Counted from the stretch's first letter, positions 1-6,593 are shown. The stretch is DNA of 15,793 bases from Nitrospinaceae bacterium (GCA_029937635.1 JAPYPM010000022.1:1-15793); one strand, 5' to 3'. Numbers and translations: made by a program. The notes: generated by a model from the letters alone, not told the origin.

Positions 1-430
1 CGACCATGAAGCCTGGTTTTCGTTTAGCAGAATGTAAAACCCAGCTTAAGAGTGCGGTTGTGGTTGTTTTTCCGTGCGTTCCGGTAATGACTAACGACTT
101 TTGATTTTCTAGATAAAATTTCTTTATAGCTTCTGGGAAGGAAATATAAGGAATTCCTTTCTCTTGAACGGCCAAGACCTCTTGATTGTCCTTAGATACA
201 GCATTGCCAATAATAACTTGATTAATATCATTGGTAATATTTTCACGTTGATAACCAGGCTTGATATCTATACCGGATGATTTTAGAAGCGTGCTCATAG
301 GCGGATAGATATTTGCATCAGATCCAGTCACTTGATAACCAGATTTTTGAAGAAGACCGGCAAGAGAGGCCATCCCAGTGCCACAGATGGCAATTAGGTA
401 AATTGATTTAATCTTGTTATTGGATACCAT
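1..430 (-). CDS. mpl: UDP-N-acetylmuramate:L-Ala-gamma-D-Glu-meso-DAP ligase, N-terminal part (truncated by window edge)
   Basis: This cytoplasmic Mur-ligase family enzyme re-attaches the recycled murein tripeptide to UDP-MurNAc using ATP. Only the first 143 codons are in the window; the rest lies beyond base 1. The N-terminus has the family's nucleotide-fold motif ICGTGMASLAGLL (residues 15-27) and GSDANIYPPMST (36-47). The ATP P-loop follows as GTHGKTTTT (117-125), then HSAKRKPGFMV at the edge. The SDANxYPPMST segment and the PGF after the P-loop point to Mpl rather than MurC. The ATG at 428-430 is the only sensible start, because a stop codon lies in frame a short way upstream with no other start between. 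No Shine-Dalgarno is visible, and a promoter sits directly against the ATG (439-467). The HAD gene upstream ends 114 bases away on the same strand, so mpl is probably transcribed on its own. Confidence 0.9.
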   Translation of the reverse strand, partial: MVSNNKIKSIYLIAICGTGMASLAGLLQKSGYQVTGSDANIYPPMSTLLKSSGIDIKPGYQRENITNDINQVIIGNAVSKDNQEVLAVQEKGIPYISFPEAIKKFYLENQKSLVITGTHGKTTTTALLSWVLHSAKRKPGFMV

Positions 431-438
431 TCTTGAAA

Positions 439-467
439 ATTGTAGGCTTCGAAACTTTTAAAGTCAA
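439..467 (-). promoter_or_regulatory. Sigma-70-type promoter of mpl, probably leaderless
   Basis: On the minus strand TTGACT (462-467) is followed after exactly 17 bases by TACAAT (439-444). Each hexamer differs from consensus at one position. Only 8 bases separate the -10 box from the mpl ATG at 430, so a start 6-8 bases after the -10 falls 0-3 bases before the ATG. There is no Shine-Dalgarno in between. The transcription start is inferred from spacing alone. Confidence 0.65.
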
Positions 468-544
468 TCGATATCAATGGGTTGGGTCTTTTGGCAGAGC
501 GTTAGAGTGATAACCTTATGCAACAGTGAAAAAAATATTTTCAT

Positions 545-1189
545 TCAGTTAAATAAAGACTTTAACTTGGCAAGGTTGTTGATTAAGTAATCGGGGTTGG
601 AGTCACGAAGAGAAATTGAGTCACCCAATCCATAAGTAACTCCACAGGTTACAACTCCCGCATGTTTTCCTGCTTCTATATCTATTGAGCTATCTCCAAT
701 CATCAAAACTTCTTTCGCGGGACAAGAAAACTTTTTCATTAGCAACTGAAGCCCAATTGGGTTGGGTTTCCGCTCTTTTAGGCTGTCACCTCCGAGTATC
801 AAATCAAAAGGACTCAAAAAGTTAAGCCCTATAAGAATTTTTTCGATAAATGAGACAGGTTTGTTGGATAAGATAGTATTTCTTTTATTTGAAAAATGCT
901 CCACAATTTCCCTCCCACTTGGGTAGAAATTGGTGTGATCCAGCAAATGATGATTATAGTATTTTCGAAAAATGGAAACAGCCGTTTCTACATCATTACA
1001 TCCAGAGCCTGCCAAGGAGCGTGTCATGAGATTGACTACTCCGCTACCAATATTCTTGCAAATGGTTCCACGGTCCAAGGACTGAAGACTCATCTCGGTT
1101 AGAGTCAGATTGACTGAGTTTGCAATATCTTCGAATGTGTCGACCAAGGTGCCATCGAAGTCGTAGACAAAAATGGAGATTTTTTTCAC
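545..1189 (-). CDS. HAD-superfamily phosphatase, phosphoglycolate phosphatase (Gph)-like
   Basis: A 214-residue cytoplasmic haloacid-dehalogenase-type hydrolase with all four motifs. Motif I is DFDGTLVDT, with nucleophile Asp10 and acid/base Asp12. Motif II is SNKP (Ser108), motif III is KPNP (Lys141) and motif IV is GDSSID (Asp166, Asp170). A helical cap (about 18-85) lies between motifs I and II, which fits the Gph/PpaX/pyrophosphatase subfamily; such enzymes remove phosphate from 2-phosphoglycolate or similar small molecules. The exact substrate cannot be read from sequence. The start is GTG (1187-1189), immediately before the KKISIFVYDFDGT strand, and no better in-frame start is seen. The Shine-Dalgarno is poor. 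It begins 9 bases after the stop of the upstream lipoprotein gene, so it is probably cotranscribed with it and may rely on translational coupling. Confidence 0.85.
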   Translation of the reverse strand: MKKISIFVYDFDGTLVDTFEDIANSVNLTLTEMSLQSLDRGTICKNIGSGVVNLMTRSLAGSGCNDVETAVSIFRKYYNHHLLDHTNFYPSGREIVEHFSNKRNTILSNKPVSFIEKILIGLNFLSPFDLILGGDSLKERKPNPIGLQLLMKKFSCPAKEVLMIGDSSIDIEAGKHAGVVTCGVTYGLGDSISLRDSNPDYLINNLAKLKSLFN

Positions 1190-1198
1190 AATTTATGA

Positions 1199-1519
1199 CT
1201 ACGGTTTTTTCGGATTGCTAGTAGTAAAGCGATAGGCCTTTACAATATTTTTGTTATCGAACAAAATGACCAAGTCTTTGGATTGGGCAGAACCCAGGGC
1301 ATTCCATTTATCAAACTGGTAAGTCCACATGGCCTGGCCATTTTCAAGTCCCTTCTTAAATGGGGCGCCAAGCCTTTCAAAGATTTGCTCTTGGGTAGTC
1401 AGGTGATTTTGAATACTATTTATTTGTGAGCTGTCAAAATTTTCCCCTACAGTTCCATAACAAGCCGTTAGAAATAGAAAGATGAAAAATCCTAAAGTGT
1501 TTAATTGGGTCATCTTCAT
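1199..1519 (-). CDS. Small outer-membrane lipoprotein, SmpA/OmlA (BamE)-like domain
   Basis: A 106-residue precursor with a lipoprotein signal peptide: a short charged start, a hydrophobic core at residues 9-18 and lipobox LTAC with Cys20 as the lipidated residue. Residue +2 is Tyr, so by the Lol rule the protein should go to the outer membrane. The mature part resembles the SmpA/OmlA/BamE fold: LTTQEQIFERLGAPF (40-54), then a W-x-Y strand (Trp65, Tyr67) and a C-terminal strand DLVILFDNKNIVKAYRF. In the family this fold binds envelope partners such as the BAM complex, but many paralogues have other roles, so it is not named bamE. The start is ATG 1517-1519 with a good Shine-Dalgarno (AAAGGAG, 1529-1535, spacing 9). 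It is first gene of a unit with the HAD phosphatase. Confidence 0.75.
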   Translation of the reverse strand: MKMTQLNTLGFFIFLFLTACYGTVGENFDSSQINSIQNHLTTQEQIFERLGAPFKKGLENGQAMWTYQFDKWNALGSAQSKDLVILFDNKNIVKAYRFTTSNPKKP

Positions 1520-1576
1520 GTATTAGCACTCCTTTAGTATTAGTAATGCGTAGGTGGTGAAGTCTCTTTAGTTTGA

Positions 1577-1605
1577 CTTGTACCAACTAAATACTAGTTT
1601 AGCAA
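1577..1605 (-). promoter_or_regulatory. Candidate promoter of the BamE-like lipoprotein unit
   Basis: On the minus strand TTGCTA (1600-1605), a 17-base spacer and TACAAG (1577-1582) give a plausible sigma-70 promoter about 50 bases upstream of the lipoprotein ATG. The spacer contains an inverted repeat, AACTA-5-TAGTT (1585-1599), which could be a repressor site. The match is moderate and the region is AT-rich. Confidence 0.35.
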
Positions 1606-1627
1606 AATGCATAAAAATATATAACCT

Positions 1628-1656
1628 TTGCCAGGATATAAAATTTTAATTGTAAA
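1628..1656 (+). promoter_or_regulatory. Candidate promoter of the metallo-beta-lactamase lipoprotein gene
   Basis: TTGCCA (1628-1633, one mismatch to the -35 consensus) is followed after 17 bases by TGTAAA (1651-1656). This predicts a start near 1663 and a leader of about 100 bases before the ATG at 1767. That leader would begin with the terminator-like hairpin at 1663-1702. The -10 match is only partial. Confidence 0.35.
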
Positions 1657-1662
1657 GATGTT

Positions 1663-1702
1663 AGCCTATGCTGAAAAGAGGGTAGCAGGGTAAGGCTTTT
1701 TT
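1663..1702 (+). terminator. Terminator-like hairpin with T-tract in the leader upstream of the MBL lipoprotein gene
   Basis: AGCCT (1663-1667) pairs with AGGCT (1693-1697), and TGCT (1669-1672) pairs with AGCA (1684-1687). They are separated by a 1-versus-5-base internal loop, and an 11-base loop closes the stem. A run of six T (1697-1702) follows immediately, as in an intrinsic terminator. Its place between the likely promoter and the coding start suggests an attenuator or the end of a short leader transcript. The internal loop weakens it. Confidence 0.35.
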
Positions 1703-1766
1703 ATCTCTAATTTTAAGCCAAACTAGTTACTAATTCAGATCAGTTCAAGAGGACAGGGAGAAAGAA

Positions 1767-2783
1767 ATGTTTACTAAGTTTGGTACCTATTATTTTAGGA
1801 TTTCAAGATTGTTGGTTATTCTAATGGTTGCATGGTTTTTTTTTGGTTGTGCAGCCTCTCCTCGATCTCTTTCTATAGATGATTTTGCATCGGATGGTTA
1901 TTACGAACCATTGCCTCCTTTAGGGGAAAAAGGTTATTTTATAAAGCAGCTTGCTCCGGAAGTTTATTTCTTTTCGACAGGAGCGTACAACAATATATTT
2001 ATTGCCACATCAGAAGGAGTTGTTATCACTGACCCGATAAAGGGGAAGGGGAAACTACTCAAGAAGGCCATTAGCGAAGTTACTAGTCAACCGGTGAAAT
2101 TTATGGTTTATTCCCACTCGCATATTGATCATATTGGCGACGCATACCTTTTTGCTGGTAATGGCGTTCAGATAGTTGCTCACGTAGAAACAGGTAAAGC
2201 TCTTAAGAGATATAGGGATAAAAACCGCCCTTTGCCGCATATTAATTTTGGGACAAATTATAGTCTTTCAATAGGTGGTATTAATATCGAGTTAATTTAT
2301 ATGGGAGAGGGGCATGGAAAGGGTAATTCTATAATTTATATCCCTTCTCGCAAGATTATGATGTATGTGGACCTAGTTACACCTAAGTCAGTCCCATTTA
2401 AAAACTTTGCTTATACTTCAGATATTTATACTCAGATGAAAGCTATTGAAAAGGCCCTTAAGCTTGATTTTGATATTTACGTTGCTGGGCACCTTCATCG
2501 CCCTGGAACGAAAGAGGAGATGAAAGAAATCCTTGAGTATTACCGGGAGTCAAAAAAAGCTAGTATTGAAGCTATTAAAAATATTTCATTTCTTGATGTT
2601 CGTAGTAAAACAAAAACAAAGGATGTGGAGCGTTTATTTGGAGAATACCTAGATACGGTGGCAGAGGAATGTTATCGCATTTTAAAACCAAAATGGAAAC
2701 ACCGCTTAATGGGATTTGAAGCTTTTACCAAAGGCCATTGTGATATATGGACTTCCTACCACCGTACTCAAAAAGCGCCATAA
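1767..2783 (+). CDS. Metallo-beta-lactamase-fold lipoprotein hydrolase
   Basis: A 338-residue precursor with an unusually long charged N-region, a hydrophobic segment (15-26) and lipobox FFGC with lipidated Cys28 followed by Ala, so a periplasm-facing outer-membrane anchor is likely. The mature protein is a metallo-beta-lactamase domain. It has strand GVVITDP (84-90), the signature SHSHIDHIGD (zinc ligands His117, His119, Asp121, His122), His183 in GEGHGKGNS, bridging Asp202 in MYVDLV, and His242 in AGHLHRPG. All ligands for a binuclear zinc site are present. A helical C-terminal extension (about 250-338) follows. It resembles zinc metallohydrolases of the SoxH/quinoprotein-relay type more than true beta-lactamases; the substrate is unknown. 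The ATG at 1767 has a good Shine-Dalgarno (GGGAG, 1756-1760). It is a lone gene, divergent from the BamE-like unit and convergent with the kinase gene. Confidence 0.8.
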   Translation: MFTKFGTYYFRISRLLVILMVAWFFFGCAASPRSLSIDDFASDGYYEPLPPLGEKGYFIKQLAPEVYFFSTGAYNNIFIATSEGVVITDPIKGKGKLLKKAISEVTSQPVKFMVYSHSHIDHIGDAYLFAGNGVQIVAHVETGKALKRYRDKNRPLPHINFGTNYSLSIGGINIELIYMGEGHGKGNSIIYIPSRKIMMYVDLVTPKSVPFKNFAYTSDIYTQMKAIEKALKLDFDIYVAGHLHRPGTKEEMKEILEYYRESKKASIEAIKNISFLDVRSKTKTKDVERLFGEYLDTVAEECYRILKPKWKHRLMGFEAFTKGHCDIWTSYHRTQKAP

Positions 2784-2809
2784 ATATTAATTATAAACAG
2801 ATCATATTT

Positions 2810-3811
2810 TTATAGCTTTTGGTATTTTTGAATAATTTGTTCTGCGTCCGCGTCTGAACCAACGGACATACGTCCACCCATCTGGGAAACAACTTCGGAT
2901 GCGCAATAGGATCCAATAATAGACGATTCTTGCAAGGTGTAATTTTTAATTATTCCATATAACGCTCCTGCTGCAAATAAATCACCAGCTCCCGTAGTAT
3001 CGACGGCTTTCGTTGGGAAGACTTTTACAGCAATTTTATCTTCATCTGCACTGGAAGCCCATGACCCATTCGCACCTCTGGTAATAAATATAGTTTTGAC
3101 TATTCCTTTAAGAACATCAAAGGCTTCTTGCGTGTTCTCTGTTTCTGCCATAGCCCTAGCCTCTATTTCATTACAAAAAAGAATGTCGACATTTTGTTGG
3201 ATGAAGTCGAGTAATTTTTTTTTAAAGGTATTGACGACGAATGCATCGCTTAGAGTAAACGCGACAGGGATTTTATTTTTTTTTGCAAATAGAGCTAGTT
3301 TCTCTGCAGAATTACGGGTGTCTTCACCGGTCCAAAGATAGCCTTCAATATAGACCATTTTGGAGTTTTCGATGGGTTCCTCATCAACATTATCTGGATG
3401 TAATGAAGACGATACTCCAAGGTGTGTGAGCATAGTTCGTTCACTGTCTGGGGTTACTAAAATGACGCAAGTTCCGGTATTGCTGGACCCGTTTCCAGTT
3501 CCAGAAAATCCTACACCACAAGACATCATATCCTCGGCATAGTGTTTCCCATAAATATCATTGGCAACCCTTCCAAAATAGAAGGCTTTACCGCCAAGTA
3601 CGCTAAGCCCATGGACTGTATTAGCAGCAGAACCTCCTGATGAAACCTTGGTTGAAAGACCATGGAGTTCTTTTAGGATCTTTTGCTGATTTTCTAGACT
3701 GAAGAGAGTCATTCCACCTTTGACTAGAGAGTTCTGTTCTATAAAGGTATCGTCAACATGTACCTCGATATCAACTAATGCATTACCAATTCCTAAAAGA
3801 TCATATTTCAT
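2810..3811 (-). CDS. PfkB-family carbohydrate kinase, adenosine kinase-like
   Basis: A 333-residue cytoplasmic ribokinase-fold enzyme expected to phosphorylate a nucleoside, most likely adenosine to AMP, with ATP. It shows the N-terminal GIGNALVDIE (7-16), KGGMTLF (31-37), GGSAANT (59-65) and the PfkB C-terminal signature DTTGAGD (271-277) with catalytic base Asp277. The stretch TGTCVILVTPDSERTMLTHLG is typical of the bacterial adenosine kinase group and distinguishes it from fructokinases. Substrate preference (adenosine, inosine/guanosine or a sugar) is inferred from the family. Length is normal. The ATG at 3809-3811 is followed directly by the first conserved strand; the ribosome binding site is weak (AGG about 10 bases upstream). 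It is a single-gene unit, with its end 26 bases from the convergent MBL gene and a candidate promoter at 3883-3911. Confidence 0.85.
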   Translation of the reverse strand: MKYDLLGIGNALVDIEVHVDDTFIEQNSLVKGGMTLFSLENQQKILKELHGLSTKVSSGGSAANTVHGLSVLGGKAFYFGRVANDIYGKHYAEDMMSCGVGFSGTGNGSSNTGTCVILVTPDSERTMLTHLGVSSSLHPDNVDEEPIENSKMVYIEGYLWTGEDTRNSAEKLALFAKKNKIPVAFTLSDAFVVNTFKKKLLDFIQQNVDILFCNEIEARAMAETENTQEAFDVLKGIVKTIFITRGANGSWASSADEDKIAVKVFPTKAVDTTGAGDLFAAGALYGIIKNYTLQESSIIGSYCASEVVSQMGGRMSVGSDADAEQIIQKYQKL

Positions 3812-3838
3812 AGGTAACCTAAAAAAGAGTTAACAATA

Positions 3839-3856
3839 CCAATATAAATATATTGG
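3839..3856. repeat. Perfect inverted repeat in the leader of the adenosine kinase-like gene
   Basis: CCAATATA-AA-TATATTGG has 8-base arms and a 2-base spacer. It lies 28 bases upstream of the kinase ATG and downstream of its likely promoter. The very short spacer fits a dimeric-protein binding site better than an RNA hairpin. AT-rich context makes such repeats more likely by chance, although the CC/GG ends add some weight. Confidence 0.4.
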
Positions 3857-3882
3857 ATATTCAGATAAGATATAAATTATCT

Positions 3883-3911
3883 TTAATACATATTTTGCAA
3901 GTTATAATCAA
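3883..3911 (-). promoter_or_regulatory. Candidate promoter of the adenosine kinase-like gene
   Basis: On the minus strand TTGATT (3906-3911), a 17-base spacer and TATTAA (3883-3888) form a sigma-70-like pair predicting a start near 3876 and a leader of about 65 bases. An overlapping alternative, TTGCAA with ATTTAT, also exists, so the exact promoter is uncertain in this AT-rich stretch. Confidence 0.3.
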
Positions 3912-4117
3912 GATAGTAACATGAAGAAAATAAAGAATGGTCAAGGTTTTGCTTTGAGTAGATGTTAAAATTTTTTCTTCGTATTCAAGCTAGAGTAAGT
4001 CCACAAAAAAATAGATAATTACCATAACGCATTCCATATTTTTATAGAACCAGACCTTTATCATTTGGTTTAGACAGTCGTTTGCGAAAAATATAATATT
4101 TAAAACTATTATTATTG

Positions 4118-4136
4118 AATACTTTAATTAAGTATT
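4118..4136. repeat. Inverted repeat upstream of the dacB promoter
   Basis: AATACTT-TAATT-AAGTATT is a perfect 7-base inverted repeat with a 5-base spacer, ending about 50 bases upstream of the dacB -35 box. It could be an operator. A related string with one mismatch occurs in the terminator at 14713-14747, probably by chance. Confidence 0.3.
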
Positions 4137-4184
4137 AACTATGGATAACTGGATAATTGCTTTGGTTGAAAAAATAAATGAAGT

Positions 4185-4213
4185 TTGAATTTTTTTAAAT
4201 TAGACGTTAGTAT
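4185..4213 (+). promoter_or_regulatory. Sigma-70-type promoter of dacB, probably leaderless
   Basis: TTGAAT (4185-4190) is followed after exactly 17 bases by TAGTAT (4208-4213). The ATG at 4220 is only 6 bases beyond the -10 box, where transcription itself would be expected to start. No Shine-Dalgarno precedes the ATG. The geometry matches that of the mpl promoter. Confidence 0.55.
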
Positions 4214-4219
4214 TTTTTG

Positions 4220-5713
4220 ATGAAAAAATTAGTAATTAATATAAAAATAATTTTCACCATTGTTTTTTTTCCAGTTTTTTTATTGCTATCTGAGAAGAGC
4301 CATGCGCAAATAACAGAGTCGCCCGAATCTATTTTTATCAAAAAGGTAGAGGCCATTTTACTTAATTCTTGTTTGCGAAAAAAAAATTTTGGAGTAAAAA
4401 TTCATTCTCTTGAAAAAGATAAAACCTTGTATTCTGTTTATAGCGATCGATTATTTTCGCCAGCTTCGAATCTAAAGCTTTTGACAACCGCTGTGGCTTT
4501 GAAACGATTGGGTGCGAACTATCGATTTAAAACCGCTTTGTATGCGACTCTGCCGATAGCCGGGAAAACGCTTGAAGGTGATATATACATCAAAGGATTT
4601 GGCGATCCGAATCTTGTTAGTGAACAGATGTGGCTTTTGGCAAACGAGTTAAAGAACAGCCCTCTTAAAAAAGTTCATGGAAATATTATAGCTGACGAAT
4701 CTTTTTTTGATAATAACCTGCGTGTCGAAACTTGGAATAAAAAAGCGGGTGTAGAAGCATATAATGCTCCATTAGGAGCTTTATCGTTTAATTTTAATAC
4801 AGTTGCTGTTCATGTTGCTCCAGGAGAAAAACTAGGCGACAGGCCGGTTGTGGTTGTTGACCCTGATATAGAGTTTATAAGGGTGGATAATCGAGCAAGG
4901 ACAGCCTCGAAACCAAAATACGGCCGATTGATTGTAAATCGTGTCGACCGGGGCGACCATAATGTAATCACTGTTTCTGGGACTATGCCAGTGAACAGTA
5001 GACGAGAAACATACTACTTGAATATAACTCGACCTACACATTACGCAGCAATGGTTTTTAAAGAATACCTGCTCCAAGCTGGGGTTGAGGTTATGGGTAA
5101 GGTTCGAGTGGGTTCTGTTCCAGAAGGGGCTTATGAACTACTCAGTCATAAGTCGATCCCACTTTCTCTGATTCTTAGAGGGTTAAATAAGTTTAGTAAT
5201 AATTTTGTTGCTGAGCAGGTTTTAAAAACTATTGCTGCAGAGGTTTATGGTGCACCCGGGACTACTCTAAATGGCTTGCGTGCTATGGATGAATATATGC
5301 AGTCATTACAATACAAAGTTGAGGAGTTTTCTATTTTAGATGGGTCTGGTTTGTCGAGACAAAGTCAGCTGAGCCCAGATCAGATTGTATCAGTGCTTCA
5401 GGATATATACAAAGATCTCGGAATTTATCCAGAGTTTGTTTCTGCCTTGGGAGTAATGGGTAGGGATGGTAATGTTCTAAAGCGAATGAAAGGATACAAC
5501 GGCGCAGAGCGGGCAAGAGTTAAAACAGGAACGTTGAATTCTGTTAGCGCGTTGTCAGGTTATTTCCAGTCTGCGGATGGTGAGCGGTTTGCGTTTTCTA
5601 TATTGATGAACGATTTAAAATGTTCTGGAAGGCGGGCCAGACGCTTGCAAGATAAGATTGTTTGGGAAGGATTAAATTTCAAGCGTGTGAGCTTAGAGAC
5701 GGCGCTTAATTAA
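4220..5713 (+). CDS. dacB: D-alanyl-D-alanine carboxypeptidase/endopeptidase, PBP4 family (peptidase S13)
   Basis: A 497-residue secreted penicillin-binding protein that trims D-Ala from murein peptides or cuts D,D-crosslinks in the periplasm. A signal peptide (hydrophobic 10-24) is followed by a probable type I site after SHA (residues 27-29). The three active-site motifs are intact: SNLK (nucleophile Ser83, Lys86), SNN (326-328) in NKFSNNFVAEQ, and KTG (435-437). The roughly 235 residues between motifs one and two are the large inserted domains typical of PBP4. FGDPNL and DGSGLSR are also family hallmarks. Reading from a TTG at 4217 adds one residue, but the ATG at 4220 is preferred; a promoter abuts it and no Shine-Dalgarno is seen. 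It is a single-gene unit convergent with the minus-strand gene ending at 5758. Confidence 0.92.
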   Translation: MKKLVINIKIIFTIVFFPVFLLLSEKSHAQITESPESIFIKKVEAILLNSCLRKKNFGVKIHSLEKDKTLYSVYSDRLFSPASNLKLLTTAVALKRLGANYRFKTALYATLPIAGKTLEGDIYIKGFGDPNLVSEQMWLLANELKNSPLKKVHGNIIADESFFDNNLRVETWNKKAGVEAYNAPLGALSFNFNTVAVHVAPGEKLGDRPVVVVDPDIEFIRVDNRARTASKPKYGRLIVNRVDRGDHNVITVSGTMPVNSRRETYYLNITRPTHYAAMVFKEYLLQAGVEVMGKVRVGSVPEGAYELLSHKSIPLSLILRGLNKFSNNFVAEQVLKTIAAEVYGAPGTTLNGLRAMDEYMQSLQYKVEEFSILDGSGLSRQSQLSPDQIVSVLQDIYKDLGIYPEFVSALGVMGRDGNVLKRMKGYNGAERARVKTGTLNSVSALSGYFQSADGERFAFSILMNDLKCSGRRARRLQDKIVWEGLNFKRVSLETALN

Positions 5714-5717
5714 GGTT

Positions 5718-5766
5718 TTTGGCCGATGGTGCGATGGTGGACTTTATAAATCTATCGCTAGCCAAA
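5718..5766. terminator. Candidate bidirectional terminator between dacB and the downstream convergent gene
   Basis: TTTGGC (5718-5723) pairs with GCCAAA (5761-5766), and inside it GCGAT (5731-5735) pairs with ATCGC (5754-5758). The result is a long interrupted stem between two convergent genes that overlaps the minus-strand stop codon. T-runs lie outside both arms in the relevant directions, though short. The segment also contains a tandem 8-base duplication, CGATGGTG twice (5724-5739). The large internal gaps make this moderate at best. Confidence 0.35.
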
Positions 5767-6585
5767 GGTTTTAGCATTTTCTTTTTTGTCGTCTTCTAAA
5801 ATCTTTTTCCAATCTCTTTTTTTTATCGGAGCTTCTAAGAAATCCTCGAAAATACTTCTTCCTAATTCGGTTCGGTTGATTCCTTCCGGTGCAACTTGAA
5901 TGTCTAGTTGTGCAAGAGCCATATCAAAGTCTCGGTCAAGCAAAGAAGCCGAGTCCATTCCATACTCTTTTAATATTTGTCGAGTTGTGCCAATGTCAAT
6001 TTTAAACCGGTTAGACACGTCATTGATATTTGATGGGCGATACTGATTCTGAGATGAGATTCCTAAATGATAGGCACAAAAAAGTTCAAATGGATCTATT
6101 CCATAGGAGTTTGTTTTAGATTTAGAAATTTCTTTGAGATCTGCTTTGTTTCCTTGTGCCGAGGTGTTAGTGGTTGCTTTTATTTCGTTGGGTGATGGTT
6201 TTGTGTAGGTAGAGGTGGATTTATCATTAGTAAACCTTTTATTGATATGTTTCTGTGCATCGTCTCGGGTTCTCCCATTTTTTTTATAGCTAGACGGAGA
6301 CCTTGGCTTTCCATTTGATCTTCCGGCTCCATTGGTATTCCCAGTATTCCCTGTCCCACCTTGGCTTCGTTTATTGGTCATAGCGAGGTGGGAGGTTAAT
6401 GTTGTTGAGGATGAAGCTGCTGAAGCCCAAAGGTGTGGTTCGTGTGATTTTCTTCCTTGTCCACCATTTCGATTCGGACTTTTATTTGCGTTATTATGGT
6501 TTTGTCCATTTCTCGATGCATTTGAATTACCCCGCTTTAGATTGTTGCCTCGCTGGGTTTGCTGTCTACTCCCTTGTTTTTTCAA
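5758..6585 (-). CDS. Conserved protein of unknown function with disordered basic N-terminus and HTH-like C-terminal domain
   Basis: A 275-residue protein with two unlike halves. Residues 1-160 are low complexity, rich in Asn, Gly, Arg, Lys, Ser and Gln, strongly basic and predicted disordered; this resembles tails that bind nucleic acid. Residues 160-255 form a compact domain beginning GIDPFELFCAYHLGI. It contains NINDVSNRFKIDIGTTRQILKEYGMD (185-211), which has the shape of a helix-turn-helix, then a segment with DFDMALAQLDIQ (219-230) and an acidic-basic end. I recall similar DPFELFCAYHLG proteins in Nitrospina-like and deltaproteobacterial genomes, all hypothetical. No function is claimed. 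The likely start is TTG (6583-6585), with AGGA 8 bases upstream. It is last in the valS-pepF run, 33 bases behind pepF. Confidence 0.7.
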   Translation of the reverse strand: MKKQGSRQQTQRGNNLKRGNSNASRNGQNHNNANKSPNRNGGQGRKSHEPHLWASAASSSTTLTSHLAMTNKRSQGGTGNTGNTNGAGRSNGKPRSPSSYKKNGRTRDDAQKHINKRFTNDKSTSTYTKPSPNEIKATTNTSAQGNKADLKEISKSKTNSYGIDPFELFCAYHLGISSQNQYRPSNINDVSNRFKIDIGTTRQILKEYGMDSASLLDRDFDMALAQLDIQVAPEGINRTELGRSIFEDFLEAPIKKRDWKKILEDDKKENAKTFG

Positions 6586-6593
6586 AATGGTAT

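Larger units (their letters stand above)
3812..4219. other. AT-rich divergent intergenic region between the adenosine kinase-like gene and dacB
   Basis: About 400 bases without a credible gene; only two 15-codon frames with ATG (from 3921 and 4141) occur, neither with a Shine-Dalgarno. It holds the candidate minus-strand promoter of the kinase (3883-3911), the dacB promoter (4185-4213) and two inverted repeats (3839-3856 and 4118-4136). The stretch from about 3940 to 4110 shows no structure I can name. Confidence 0.6.

Noticed and set aside
536..560. A short hairpin (TGAAAA/TTTTCA) at the end of the HAD gene as an intrinsic terminator
   Set aside because: The six-base AT stem overlaps the stop codon and is not followed by a T-run on the minus strand, so it is too weak to call.
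2784..2809. A terminator between the convergent MBL and kinase genes
   Set aside because: Only a weak TATAAA/TTTATA pairing is present in this 26-base gap, with no G:C pairs and no clear T-tract geometry.
4118..4136. Near-identical 16-mers AATACTTTARTTAAGT at 4118 and 14722 as a shared regulatory element
   Set aside because: One lies inside a terminator stem and the other upstream of a promoter. In AT-rich sequence of this length a one-mismatch match of such a string is expected by chance.
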